From Eulemur rufifrons (taxonomy: Eukaryota; Chordata; Mammalia; Primates; Lemuridae), in the NCBI RefSeq assembly GCF_041146395.1, contig NC_091009.1:314501-378500 (forward strand): 64,000 bases of DNA. The letters run 5' to 3'. The notes under the pieces are model-generated. The model was not told where the DNA came from. It did not search any database and saw nothing but the letters and a program-made list of their open reading frames with translations. The number at the start of each line of letters is the position of its first letter. Position 1 is the stretch's first letter. This document shows positions 37,051 to 48,382 of the stretch, piece by piece. Both the position numbers and the translations under genes were made by a program.

Positions 37051-37466
37051 AGGGTTAGGATTATGGTTAGGGTTAGGGATGAAGTTTAGTGTTAGGGAGA
37101 GGGCTTAGTGTTAGGGATTAGGGTTTGGTACAGGGTTAGGGTTAAGTGTTCGGTTTAGGGGTACAGATTAGGATTAGTGTTAGGTTTAAGGGTTAGCTGA
37201 GGGTTAACGGTTAGGGTTAAGGTGAAGGGTTAGGGTTAGGGTTTAGGGTTAGGATTAGGGGTTCGTGTTAGGTTTAGGGTTACACTTAAGTGTTAGGGTT
37301 TAGGTTCAGGTTTAGGGTTCATGGTTAGGGTTATGTTTAGGGGTTAGGTTTAGGGGTTAGGTTTGGTGTAAGGGTATAGTGTTAGTGAAGGGAGTTTGGG
37401 TCAGGGTTTCTGTTTAGGGTAGGGATTAGTGTTAGTGTTAGGACTTAGATTTAGCGATTAGTTTAA

Positions 37467-37648
37467 GGTCAGAGGACCTGTTTAATCTATGGTGAGAAGG
37501 GTGTGGAATGGGTCGCTGAGACACCACAGCATTGTACCCTGGGCCTTGGGCTCAGACCTACATGCAGGAATCAGGGGGAGCCTGTTCTCATGCATGGCAT
37601 GGTTGTATTATAGGCTTGGTTAACTCTTAGAATGGAAGTGTGAGAATT
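37467..37648 (+). repeat. Q spacer, 'GTGTGGAATGGGTCGC' subtype
   Basis: It differs from the 32,872 subtype in the middle: GTCGCTGAGACACCACAGCA replaces GTCATCACGAAAGCACAAC. The tail reads GGCTTGGTTAACTCTTAGAA. Confidence 0.9.
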
Positions 37649-37958
37649 AGGGTTATGGTTAGGGTTAGGGATTTGGGTTTAGGAGAGAGTGTTCAAATGA
37701 GGGTTAGGGGTTAGGCATTAGGGGTTAGGGTTAGTGTTAGGGTTAGGGGTTGGGGTGAGGGTTGGGTTAGGGGCTAGGGTTAGGTTTAGGGTTGGGGTTA
37801 GTGTTAGCATTCGAGTTAGGGATTAGAGTTAGGGTTAAGGGATAGGATTAGGGTTAAGAGTTTGGCTTAGGGTTCAGGTTAAGGGTTAGGGTTATGGTTA
37901 AAGATTAGTGTTAGTTTAAACAGTTACAGTTAGGTTTAGGGTTAAATTTTAGGGTGAG

Positions 37959-38003
37959 GGCTTTTTAAACTCTGAGAGAGGAAGACGTCTGAGATTAAGA
38001 TTT
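37959..38003 (+). repeat. isolated 3' module of a P spacer
   Basis: Only GGCTTTTTAAACTCTGAGAG, then GAAGACGTCTGAGATTAAG and ATTT are present. Degenerate telomere-like sequence precedes it, with no spacer body. This is a deletion or exchange scar within the array. Confidence 0.8.
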
Positions 38004-38565
38004 AGGGTTAGGATTATGGTTAGGATTAGGGATGATGATTAGTGTTAGGGTGAGGGCTTAGGGTTAAGGGTTAGGGTTAGAGTTAGGGTTAAGGTTAGTG
38101 TTAGTTTTAACGGTTAAAGTTAGGTTTAGGGTTAAGGTTTATTGTCAGGGTTAAGGTCAGGGGTTAGGGTTTCGTACAGGGTAAGAGTTAAGTGTTAGGT
38201 TTAGGGTTAAAGATTAGCATTATGGTTAGTGTTAAAGGTTAGTGTGAGGGTAAAAGTTTAGGGTTAAGTTTAAGGGCTAGGGTTAGGGGTTAGTGTTAGG
38301 GTTAAGGGGTCTTGTTAGGTTTAGGGTTACAGTTAAGTGTTATGGTTAGTGTTATGGGTTACGGTTAGGCTTAGGGTTCATGGTTAGTGTAACATTTAGG
38401 GGTTAGGGCTAGGGTTAAATGATAGTGTTAGAGTTAAGGCTTAGGCTTTGGGTAAAGGTTTAGGGATAGGTTTATGTGTTAGGGTTAGTGTCATGGTTAA
38501 ATGTTAGGGTGAGAGTTAACAGTTATGGTTAGGATTATTGGTTAGGGGTTGTGTTTATGCTTAGG

Positions 38566-38759
38566 GCACGTGCCTTGTCTGCACTAGGCGGAGAGGTTAG
38601 GGGGCTAGCATATTCGCCGGGAAATCACTCTATCGTATGCTGGGTATTGGCCCCTGGGTTTCATGCTGGACACAGTGGCAGGGCCTCCTTTCACACATGG
38701 CATGGGAGGATTATAGGCTTTCTAAACTCTGAGAAAGAAAAAGTCTGAGAATTAGATTT
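38566..38759 (+). repeat. P spacer (diverged)
   Basis: It starts GCACGTGCCTTGTCTGC (central GGGCCC lost), continues TTCGCCGGGAAATCACTC and CACACATGGCATGGGAGGA, and has a 2-bp-shortened GAGAAAGAAAAAGTCTGAG. Confidence 0.9.
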
Positions 38760-39277
38760 AGGGTTAGGATTATGGTTAGAATTAGGGATGAAGTTTAGTG
38801 TTAAGGTGATGCCTTAGGGTTAGGGGTTAGGTTTAGGGTCAGAGTTAAAGGTTAGTGTTAGGTTTAACAGTTACAGTTAGGTTTAGCGTTAAGGTTTAGT
38901 GTTAGGGTTCAGTTTAGGGGATAGGTTTTGGTACAGGTTAAGGTTTAAGTGTTAAGTTTAGAGTTAAAGATTACAATTAGGGTTAGGTTTAAAGGTAAGT
39001 GTGAGGATTAACGGTTAGGGTTAAGCATGAGGGTTAGGGATTAGGTTTAGTGTTAAGGGTTTATGTTAGTTTAGGGTTAGAGTTAAGTGTTGTGGTTAGG
39101 GTTAGGGGTTAGGGTTAGACATAGGGTGCATGGTTAGGGTTACGTTTAGGGGTTAGGGTTACGGGTTAGGTTTAGGGTGAGTGTTTGGTGTTAGTGTTGG
39201 GCATTAGGATAAGGGCTTAGGTTTAGGGTTAGCGTTTAGGTTTAGTGTTAGGGCTTAGATTTAGCGGTTAGTTTAAG

Positions 39278-39460
39278 GGCACAGGACCTGTTTAATCTAT
39301 GGTGAGAAGGGTGCAGAATTGGTCCCGTTGACACCACACCATCGTACCTGGGCCTTGGGCCCAGACCTACATGCAGGACTCAGGCGGAGCCTCTTCTCAC
39401 TCATGGCATGGCTCTATTGTAGGCTTGGTGAACTCTGAAAATAGAGGAAATGTGAGAATT
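39278..39460 (+). repeat. Q spacer
   Basis: GTCCCGTTGACACCACACCA lies in the middle. ATAGAGGAAATGTGAGAATT at the 3' end resembles the satellite's GGAAGAAGTGTGAGAG most closely in layout. Confidence 0.9.
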
Positions 39461-40240
39461 AGGGTTATGGTTATGGTTAACTGTTTGGGGTTAGGGGTTA
39501 GGGTTCGAGTGTGGTTCAGGGGTTAGAAATTAGGAGTTAGTGTTAGTGTTAGGGTTAGGGGTTAGGGGTTAGTGTTGGTTTAGGGGCTAGGGTTAGATTC
39601 AGAGTTAGGGTTAGTGTTAGGGTTAGGGTTAGGGATTATGGTTAGGGTTAGGAATTAGGGTTAGGGTTAGGCTTAAGGGATAGGATTAGGGTAAAGGGTT
39701 AAGGCTTAGGGTTAGCATTAGGGATTAGGGTTAGGGTTAAGTGTTAGGGTTTTGGTCTGATTTAAGGGTTAGGGTGAGCGTTAACAGTTAGGGTTAAGGT
39801 TAATTGTTAGGATTGGGGGTTAGGCTTAAGGATTCGTATTAGGGTTAGGGTATAAGGGTGAGACTTAAGTCTTATGGTTAGGGACAGGTCTTTTGGTTAG
39901 GGATAAGGGTTAGGAGTTAGGGTTACTTTTAGGCATAGGGTAGGATTAGGGGTGAGGGTTAGGGTTAGGGTTAGTGTTATGGTTGTTGGTAGTGTTAAGG
40001 TTAGGGTTAGCAGTTTAGAATTAGGGTTAGGGATTAGGTTGTATGGTTATGGCTAAGATTTAGGGTTAGAATTATGGGATAGGCGTTGTTCTCAGTGTAA
40101 GTGTTATGCATTAACTTTAGGAGATGCGGTTAAAGTTAGGGTTACTGTGTGGTCTACATGATAAGGTGAGCAGTAGGATCAGGGTTAGGTGTTACGTTCA
40201 AGGTTAGGGTTATATGTTAGGCGTACTTTTTATGCTTAGG

Positions 40241-40435
40241 GCACGGGCCCTGTCTGCACTAGGCGGGAGGATTAGGGGTCTAGGATTGTGGCCGAGAACT
40301 TTCTCTATCGTACACTGGGTATGGGTCCCTGGGATTCATGCAGGACACAGTGGCAGAGCCTCTTTTCACGCATGGCATGGGAGGATTGTAGGCTTTCTAA
40401 ACTCTGAGAAAGCAAGAAGTCTGAGAATTAGATTT
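40241..40435 (+). repeat. P spacer
   Basis: It contains GCACGGGCCCTGTCTGCAC, GGCGGGAGGATTAGGGG and an altered GTGGCCGAGAACTTTCTC. Its end (CTAAACTCTGAGAAAGC) is standard. Confidence 0.9.
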
Positions 40436-40965
40436 AGGGATAGCATTATGGTTAGTGTTAAGGATAAAGTTTAGCATTAGGGTGAGGGCTTAGGGTTAGG
40501 GGTTAGAGTTATGGTCAGGGTTAAAGGTTAGTGTTAGGTTTAATGGTTACAGTTAGCTTTAGGGTCAAGTGTTAGGGTTAAGGTTAAGGTTAGGGGTTAG
40601 GTTTTGGTACAGGGTAAGGGTTAACTGTTAGGTTTAGGGTTAAAGATTAAGATTAGGGTTAGGTTTAAGGGTTAGTGTGAGAGTTAACGGTTAGGGTTAA
40701 GGTTAAGTGTTAGGGTTAGTGGTTAAGTTTAGGTTTAAGTGTTTGTGTTAGGTTTAGGGTTAGAGTTAAGTGTTATGGTTAGGGTTTGGGGTTAGGGTTA
40801 GGTTTAGGGTTCATCGTTAGGGTTACGTTTAGGCATTAGGGTTATGGGTAAGGATTAGGGTAAGGGTTTAATGTTAGTGTTGGGCGTTAGGGTCATGGCT
40901 TAAGTTTAGGGTTAAGGGTTAGTGTTAGAGTTAGCGTTAGGGCTTAGATTTAGAGGTTATTTTAA

Positions 40966-41150
40966 GGGCACAGGACCTGTGTAATCTATGGTGAGAAGTG
41001 TGCAGAATGGGTCATCGCCACACCACACCATCGTACCCGAGGCCTTGGGCCCAGACCTACATGCAGGACTCAGGTAGAGCCTCTTCTCACGCATGGCATG
41101 GTTTTATTGTAGGCTTGGCTAACTCTGAGAATGGAGGAAGTGTGAGAATT
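40966..41150 (+). repeat. Q spacer
   Basis: Standard Q with GTCATCGCCACACCACACCA and GGCCTTGGGCCCAGACC. The 3' tail reads AACTCTGAGAATGGAGGAAG. Confidence 0.9.
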
Positions 41151-41958
41151 ATGGTTATGATTAGGGTTAGGTGTTTGGGGTTAGGGGTTAGTGTTCGCGT
41201 GAGGGTTAGGTGTTAGGGATTAGGGGTTAGGGTTAATGTTAGCATTAGGGGTTAACGGTTAGGGTTGGGTTAGGGACTAGGGATAGATTTAGCGTTGGGG
41301 TTAGGGTTAGGGTTAGGGGTTAGGGTTTAGGGTTAAGGGATAGGATTAGGGTTAAGGGTTAAGGCTTAGGGTTAGCATTAAGGGATAGGGTTAGGGTTAA
41401 GGGTTAGGGTTATGGTCCGAGTTAAGGGTTAGGGTGAGGGTTAACAGTTAGGGTTAGGGTTATAAGTTAGGGATAGTGTTAGGTTTAAGGTCTAGGGTTA
41501 GGGTTAGAGGTAGCTTTACTGCTAAGATTAGGTCTCGGCCTTAAGGTAAGTGTTAGTGTTAGGGTTAAGGGTTAGGGTTAGGTTTAATTGTTAGGATTAG
41601 GATCAGAATTAAGGGTTAGGCTTAGGGTTAGGGGATAGGGTTAGGGTTTAGGGTAAACTTTTAAGGTTATGTTTAGGGATAAGGTTAGGGTTAGCGTTTA
41701 AGGTTAGGGTTAGTATTAGGGTTGTTTGTAGGGTTAAGGTAATGTTTAGTGGTTAGAATTAGGGTTAGGGATTAGGGGTTACTGTTATGGCTAGGAGTTA
41801 GGGTTAGAATTAAGTGATAGGGGTTGTTCTTAGCATAAGTGTTATGCATTAATGTTAGGATAAGTGGTTAAAGTTAGGTTTACGGTGAGGTTTATGTGTT
41901 AAGGTGAGCAATAGGATCAGCGTTAGAATTATGAGTGAGGGGTAGGGTTTTGCTTAGG

Positions 41959-42153
41959 GTATGGGCCCTGTCTTCCCTAGGAGTGGGACTGAGGGGGATG
42001 CGATTGTCACCAGAAACCCACTCTATCGTATGCAGGGTATGGGCCCATGGGTTTCTTGTAGGACACTCTGGCAGAGCCTGATTTCACGCATGGTAAAGGA
42101 GGATTGTAAACTTTCAAATCTCTAAGAAAGTAAGAAGTCTGAGAATTAGATTT
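41959..42153 (+). repeat. P spacer (diverged)
   Basis: It starts GTATGGGCCCTGTCTTCCC, continues AGGAGTGGGACTGAGGGG (P2-like) and CACGCATGGTAAAGGAGGA, and has AAATCTCTAAGAAAGTAAG at its 3' end. Confidence 0.85.
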
Positions 42154-42481
42154 AAGGTTAGGATTATCGTTATGGTTAGGGATGAAGTTTAATCTTAGGG
42201 TGAGGGCTTCGGGTAAGGGGATACGGTTAGTTTTAGGGTTAAAAGTTACTGTTAGGTTTAACAGTTACAGTTAGACTTAGGGTTTAGGTTTAGGGTTAGG
42301 GTTAAGCTTAGGGGTTATGGTTTGGTACAGGGTTAGGGTTAAGTGTTAGGGTTAGGGTTAAAGATCATGACAAGGGTTAGAGTTAAGGGTTAGTTTGAGT
42401 GTTAACAGTTAGGGTTAAGGATAACTTTTAGGGTTAGGGGTTAGGATTAGTGTTAGGGCTGAGATTTAGCGGTTAGTTTAA

Positions 42482-42664
42482 GGGCACAGGACCTGTTTAA
42501 TCTATGGTGAGAGTGGTGCACAGGGTTGCTGCGACACAACACCACCGTACGCTGGGCCTTGGGCCAAGACCTACATACAGGACTCAGGTGGAGCCTCTTC
42601 TCACGCATGACATGGCCGTATTGTAGGCTTGGTTAACTCTGAGAATGGAAGAAGTGTCAGAAAT
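42482..42664 (+). repeat. Q spacer next to the orientation switch
   Basis: This is the last forward spacer. GTTGCTGCGACACAACACCA is in the middle and the tail reads GGTTAACTCTGAGAATGG, then AAGAAGTGTCAGAAA. About 20 bp later the telomere-like polarity reverses. Confidence 0.9.
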
Positions 42665-42700
42665 CGGGTTAGGGCTGGCTGTAGGTGTTTTTAACCCCTA
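42665..42700. other. head-to-head orientation switch of telomere-like repeats
   Basis: The + strand changes from GGGTTAGGGCTGGCTG through TAGGTGTTTTTAACC to CCTAACCCTAACAC. Left of this point TTAGGG is on the + strand, and right of it CCCTAA. Polarity is 5'-(TTAGGG)n-(CCCTAA)n-3', the arrangement expected where two chromosome ends have joined, or at an inversion breakpoint. Confidence 0.9.
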
Positions 42701-42773
42701 ACCCTAACACTAACCCCCTAATCCTAACTCTAACACTAACCCCAAGGTTAAATCTAACCTTAACCCCTACGAC

Positions 42774-42796
42774 AACCCTAACCCTAACCCTAACCC
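42774..42796 (-). other. near-perfect CCCTAA run beside the switch
   Basis: Four C-runs separated by TAA make a candidate quadruplex on the - strand. It lies within about 100 bp of the orientation switch and abuts the broken Q unit. Confidence 0.6.
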
Positions 42797-42828
42797 CTCT
42801 CACTGTAGAATAAACAGGTCCTGTGCCC
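42797..42828 (-). repeat. truncated Q spacer end beside the switch
   Basis: Only CTCTCACTGTAGAATAAAC and AGGTCCTGTGCCC, the outer end of a Q unit, are present. The body, about 150 bp, is replaced by near-perfect CCCTAA repeats. The sequence beyond it (AAACTAACCACTAAATC, then TAAGCCCTAAC) is the normal Q flank, so the unit was broken at or near the rearrangement. Confidence 0.8.
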
Positions 42829-43351
42829 TTAAACTAACCACTAAATCTAAGCCCTAACATCAACCCTAACCTCTGACCCTAAACCTAAGCCCTGAGCCTA
42901 AAGCCCAACACTAACTCTAAACTCTTACCCTAAAGCTAATCCCTAACCCTAATGCTAACCTCTAAACGTAACCCTAACTGTGAACCCTAAACCTAACCCT
43001 AACCTCGAGCGCTAACCATAGCACTTAACTCTAACCCTAAACCTAACATGAACCCTTAATCCTAACACTAACCCTAACCCTAACTCTTAACTTTAACCCT
43101 GACTGTTAACCCTCACACTAACCTTTAAACCTAACCTTAATCGTAATCTTTAACCCTAAACCTAATATTTAACCCTAATCCTGTACCAAACCCTAAACCC
43201 TAACCTTAAACCTAACCATAAACCTTAACCCTGAACCTAACTGTAACGGTTAAAACTAAGAGTAACCTGTAACGCTACCCATAACCCCTAACTCTAAGCC
43301 TTCACCCTAACACTAACCTTGATCCTTAACCCGAACCCTAACCCTAACCCT

Positions 43352-43553
43352 AAATCTAATTCTCAGTCTTCTTGCTTTCTTAGAGTTTAGAAAGCCTACA
43401 ATCCTCCCATGCCATGCGTGAAAGGAGGCTCTTCCACTGTGTCCTGAATGAACCGCTGGGGCCCATGGCCAGAGTACGATAGAGTGGGTTCCTGGTGACA
43501 ATCCCAGCCCCCTAACCACCCCCCCCCGCCTAATGCAGACAAGGCCCGTGCCC
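43352..43553 (-). repeat. P spacer, inverted (P1a-like)
   Basis: It has CTTTCTTAGAGTTTAGAAAG and GTGAAAGGAGGCTC. A local change GAATGAACCGCTGGGGCCC replaces the usual GCATGAAACCC, and a run of nine C's near 43,520 mirrors the G-rich stretch. Confidence 0.9.
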
Positions 43554-44731
43554 TAAGCATAAACTCTACACCTCACCCAAAACTCTAACCCTGAAAATAA
43601 CATTTAACCCTGATTCTATTGCTCACCTTAGAATGTAAACCTCACCGTAACCTGAACTTTAACCTCTTATCCTAACGTTAATGCATAACACTTACCCTGA
43701 GATTAACCCCTATCCCATAATTCTAACCCTATCTCCTAGTCATAACTGTGACAACTAATCCATAACCCTAATTCTAAACCACTAACACTAACTGTTACCC
43801 TACGTCGTTACTGTTACGGTAACCTACTGTTACCCTAACACTGAACCTAATCCTTACTCCTAACGCCAAAGCTATGGCTAAAAATAATGCTAACCCTTGA
43901 CCCTTTACCCTAACTCCTAACCCTAATCCTAATCCTAACCACTAAACCCAACCTTAGCTCTTAACCCTAACCCTAAACCTTACCCTGACGCCTAGACCTA
44001 ACCCTGACACTAACCTAACACCTAACCCTAATCATAACCCCTAAAGCTAACCCTAACCCTGAACCCTAAACCTAACCCTAACACTTAATACTAACTATAT
44101 CCCTAACCCCTAACCCCAACCCTAACCCTAACCGTTAACCCTCACCCTAACCCTTAAACCGGACCCTAACACTAAATCTTAACCCTAAACCTACGCTCAA
44201 CCCTTAACCATAATCCTATCCCTTAACCCTAAACCTAACCCCTAACCCTAAACCTAACACTAACCCCAATCCTAATTCTAACCATAGCCCTTAATACATC
44301 ACTACGCCTAACCCCTAACCCTAACCCTAACCCTAACCCCTAATGCTAACCCTAACACTGAACCCTAAACCTAACCCTATCCCTAACCCTTAAACATAAC
44401 TCTATCCCTAACCAATAATCCTAAGCCTAATCTTTAACCCTCACCCTAGAGCTTAACTCAAACCGTAACCCTAAGCCTAAACCCCAACCCTAACACTTAA
44501 CACAAACCCTAAGCCTTAACACTTAACTCCAATCCTATCCTTTAACCCTAATACTAACCCTGATGCCTAATCCTAACCCTAACACTAACCCCAACCATAA
44601 ATCTAACCCTAGCCCCTAACGCAAAACTAACCCCTAACCCTAACACTAACCCTAAATCCTAGTCCCTAACCACTAAACCTCACTTGAACCCTAACCCCTA
44701 ACACCAAACCCTTAACCCTAACCATAACCCT

Positions 44732-44916
44732 ATTTCTCACACTACTTCCATTCTCAGAGTTAACCAAGGCTAAAATACAACCATGCAATGCGTGAGTAGA
44801 GTTTCCACATGAGTCCTGCAAGTAGGTCTGGGCCAAAGGCCCAGGATCCGATGGTGTGGTGTCGCATGTAAACATTCTGCACCCTACTCACCATAGATTA
44901 CACAGGTCCTGTACCC
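44732..44916 (-). repeat. Q spacer, inverted
   Basis: TTCTCACACTACTTCCATTC, then TCAGAGTTAACCAAGGC with the unusual TAAAATACAACCATGCAATG. It carries private changes (GAGTTTCCACATGAGTCC). Confidence 0.9.
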
Positions 44917-45434
44917 TTAAACTAACCGCCAAATCAAAGCCCTAACACTGACCCTAACCCCTAACCCTAAACCTAAGCCCTCACCCTAATGCCCAACACT
45001 AACACTAAACGCTTACCCTAAACCTAACCCCTAAATGTAACCTTAACCATGAACCCTAAACCTAACCCAAACCCCTAACCCTAACCATAACACTTAACTC
45101 TAACCCTAAACCTAACATGAACACTTAACCCTAACCCTAACCCATAACCCTAACACTTAACCTTAACCCTAACCGTTAACCCTCACACTAAACCTTAACC
45201 CTAACCCTAATCCTAATCTTTAAGCCTAAACCTAGCACTTAACCCTTACCCTGTACCAAAACCTAAACCCTAATCTTAACCCTAAGCTTAAACCTTAAAG
45301 CTTAACCCTAAACCTAACTGTAACTGTTGAACCTAACACTAACCTTTAACCCTGACCCTAACCGAAACCCTTAACCCTAAGCCCTCACCATAACAGTAAC
45401 CTATATTGCTAACCCTAACCCTAATCCTAGCCCT

Positions 45435-45628
45435 AAATTTAATTCTCAGACTTCTTGCTTTCTCAGAGTTTACAAAGCCTACAATCCTCCCATGCCATGT
45501 GTAGAAGGAGGCTCGGCCACTGTGTCCGGCATGAAACCAAGGGGCCCATACCCAGCGTATGATAGAGTGGCTTCCGGCATCTATCCTAGCCCTCTAAGCC
45601 CCCTCCTAGAGCAGAGAGGGCTCGTGAT
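45435..45628 (-). repeat. P spacer, inverted (diverged)
   Basis: CTTTCTCAGAGTTTACAAAG, then GTAGAAGGAGGCTCGGCC. The outer end is changed to GAGGGCTCGTGATATAAGC, losing the GGGCCC palindrome. Confidence 0.85.
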
Positions 45629-46484
45629 ATAAGCATAAACACTACCCCTCACCCATAACCCTAACCCTGAACATCACAGCTCACCCTGATACTATTGCTC
45701 ACCTTAACACATCAACCTCACCATAACTCTAACTTGAACCCGTTATCCTAACGTTAATGCATAAGACTTACCCTAAGAACAACCCCTATCCCTTAATTCT
45801 AACCCTAACTCCTAGCCACAATTGTAACACCTAATCCCTAAGGCTAATTCAAAACTGCTAAACATTACCTTATCTCTACAAACTAACCCTAACCCTAACT
45901 GCTAACCCTAACCGTACACCTAAAAATAACCATAACACTTGACACTTAACCCTAACCCTTAACCCTGATCCTAATCCTAACAATTAAACCTAACCCTAAC
46001 TCTTAAGCCTAACACTAACACGTACCCTAATGCCTAGACCTAACCCTAAGAGTAAACGTAACCTCTAACCCTAACGCTAATCCCTAATGCTAACCCTAAC
46101 ACTGAACCCTAATCCTAAGACTTAAACCTAACTCTATCCTTAACCCATAACCCTAGCCCTAACCGTTAACCCCACACTAACCCTTAACTCGAACTGTAAC
46201 CCTAACCCTTAAAACTAAACCTAACACTTAACGCTAACCCTAAGCCTTAACGCTTAACCCTTATCCTATCCCTTAACCCTAACCCTAACCCCTAACGCTA
46301 ACCCTAACCCCACTCTAAATCTAACCCTAGCCCCTAACCCAACCCTAACCCCTAAGCCCTAACCCTATCACTAAACCCAACACCTACTCCCTAACCCCTA
46401 ATCCTCACTCGAAGCTTAAGCCCTAACCCTAAGCCCTCTCCCTGACTAATCTTCATCCCTAACCCTAACCATAATCCTAACCCT

Positions 46485-46679
46485 AAATCTAATTCTCAGA
46501 CTTCTTGCTATCTCAGAGTTTTAAAAGCCTACAATTCTCCAAAGCCATGCGTGAAAGCTGGCTCTGCCACAGTGTCCTGCATGAAACCCAGGAGCCCATA
46601 CACTGCGTACGATAGAGTGGGTTCCCGGGGACAATCACAGCCCCCTAACTACCCCTGCTAGTGCTGACAGGGCCCATGA
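46485..46679 (-). repeat. P spacer, inverted (P2-like)
   Basis: GCTATCTCAGAGTTTTAAAA, then CTCCAAAGCCATGCGTGAAA and GCTGGCTCTGCCACAGTG. The outer end is CTGCTAGTGCTGACAGGGCC, which is a P2 feature. Confidence 0.85.
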
Positions 46680-47486
46680 CCTAAGCAAAAACCCTGCACC
46701 TCACCCATAACCCTAACCCTGAACATAACACCTAACCCTGATGTTATTGTTCACCTTAACACGTAAACCTCACTGTAACCCTAACTTTAACCCCTATCCT
46801 AATGTTATTGCATAACACTTACCCTAAGAACAAACCCTATCCCTTAATTCTAAGCCTAACTCCTAGCATAACCGTAACACCTAATCCCTAACCTTAATTC
46901 TAAACTGCTAAACATTACCTTCACCCTACAAACAACCCTAACACTAACCCTAACTCTAACCGCTAACCCTAACCCTAACCATTACCCTGATCATAATCCT
47001 AACAATTAAACCTAACCCTAATTCTTAACCCTAACACGAACCATTACCATAATGCCTAGACCTAACCCTAACTGTAACCCTAACCCCTAACCCTAACCCT
47101 AACCGCTAATGCTAACCCTAACCCCGAACCCTAAACCTAACCCTAACCCTATCCCTTAAACCTATTACTATCCCTAAACCATTACCCTAATCGCAACTGT
47201 TAACCCTCACTCTCACCCTTAACTTGGAATGAAACCCTAACCCTTAACCCTTACTGCTAATCTTAAGCCTTCACCCTTTACCTTAATCCTATCTTGTAAG
47301 CCTAACCCTAACGCTGACCCCTAACCCACCTGAACATTAACCCTAAACCTAAATCTAACGCTAGCCCCTTACAAAAACCTAACACCTAACCCCTGACACA
47401 CTAATCCTAACTTCTAATTCCTAACCACTAAACTTCACTCAAACCTAAACCTCTAACCCCAAACACATAACCCTAACCATAACCCT

Positions 47487-47664
47487 AATTCTCACACTTC
47501 CTTCGTTCTCAGAGTTGACCAAGCCTACAATAGAGCCATGCCACGAGTGAGAAGAGGCTCTGCCTGAGTCCTGCATGTAGGTCTGGGCCCAAGGTACGAT
47601 GGTGTGGTGTTGAGGCGACCCAGTCTGCACCCTTCCCACCATAGATTAAACAGAGCATGTGCCC
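47487..47664 (-). repeat. Q spacer, inverted
   Basis: CTTCCTTCGTTCTCAGAGTT, then GACCAAGCCTACAATAGAGC. It is shortened in the middle: GGGCCCAAGGTACGATGG lacks the usual CCCAGG. Confidence 0.9.
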
Positions 47665-48181
47665 TTAAACTAACCACTAAATCTAAGCCCTAATACTAAA
47701 CCTAAATCCTAACCCTAAACCTCGGCCCTTATCCTAACGCCCAACAGTAACACTAAACACTCACCCTAAACTTAACCCATAACCCGAACCCCTAAATGTA
47801 ACCCTAACCATGAACCCTAAACCTAACCCTAACCTGTAGCCATAACCATAACACTTAACTCTAAACCTAAACGTTACACGAAGCCTTATTCCTAACCCTA
47901 AGCCCAACCCTAACACTTAACCTTGACCCTTACCATTAACCCTCACACTAACCCTTAACCCTAACCCTAATCCTAATCTTTAACCATAAAGCTAACACTG
48001 AAGCCTAACCCTGTGCCAAACGATAAAACCAAACCTTAACCCTAACCCTAACCCTGAAACTTAACCGAAAACGTAACTGTAACTGTTAAAAATAACACGA
48101 ACTTTTAACCCTAACCCCTAACCCTAAGAGCCCACCCTAACACTAATCTTCCTCGCTAAACATTACCATAATCTTACCCCT

Positions 48182-48382
48182 AAATCTAATTCTCAGACTT
48201 CTTGCTATCTCAGAGTTTAGAAAGCTTACAATCCTCCCATGCCATGAGTAAAAGGGGGCTCTGCCACTGTGTCCTGCATGAAACCCAGGAGCCCATACCC
48301 AGCGTACGATACAGTGCGTTCCCGGGCACAATCCCATCCCCCTAACCCCCGCCCCCCGCCCAGTGCAGACAGGGCCCGTACG
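48182..48382 (-). repeat. P spacer, inverted, subtype P1b
   Basis: It has CCATGAGTAAAAGGGGGC and a C-rich stretch CCCCCGCCCCCCGCCC near 48,343. It is the first element of an inverted block and closely matches 30,309-30,508. Confidence 0.9.

Larger units (their letters stand above)
28791..42680 (+). repeat. degenerate telomere-like array, TTAGGG on + strand
   Basis: Nearly all sequence between the spacers is built from TTAGGG and one- or two-base variants (TTAGTG, TTAAGG, TTACGG, GTTAGGTG). Perfect runs are short, at most three to five units (for example about 34,127-34,158 and 31,430-31,450). Longer words such as ATTAACGTTAGGATAAGG, CAATAGGATCAGGGTTAGG and GGTTTGGTACAGGG recur at fixed distances from the spacers. 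The degenerate sequence is thus itself part of kilobase-scale repeat units, not freshly telomerase-made DNA. No genes are seen. Confidence 0.95.
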
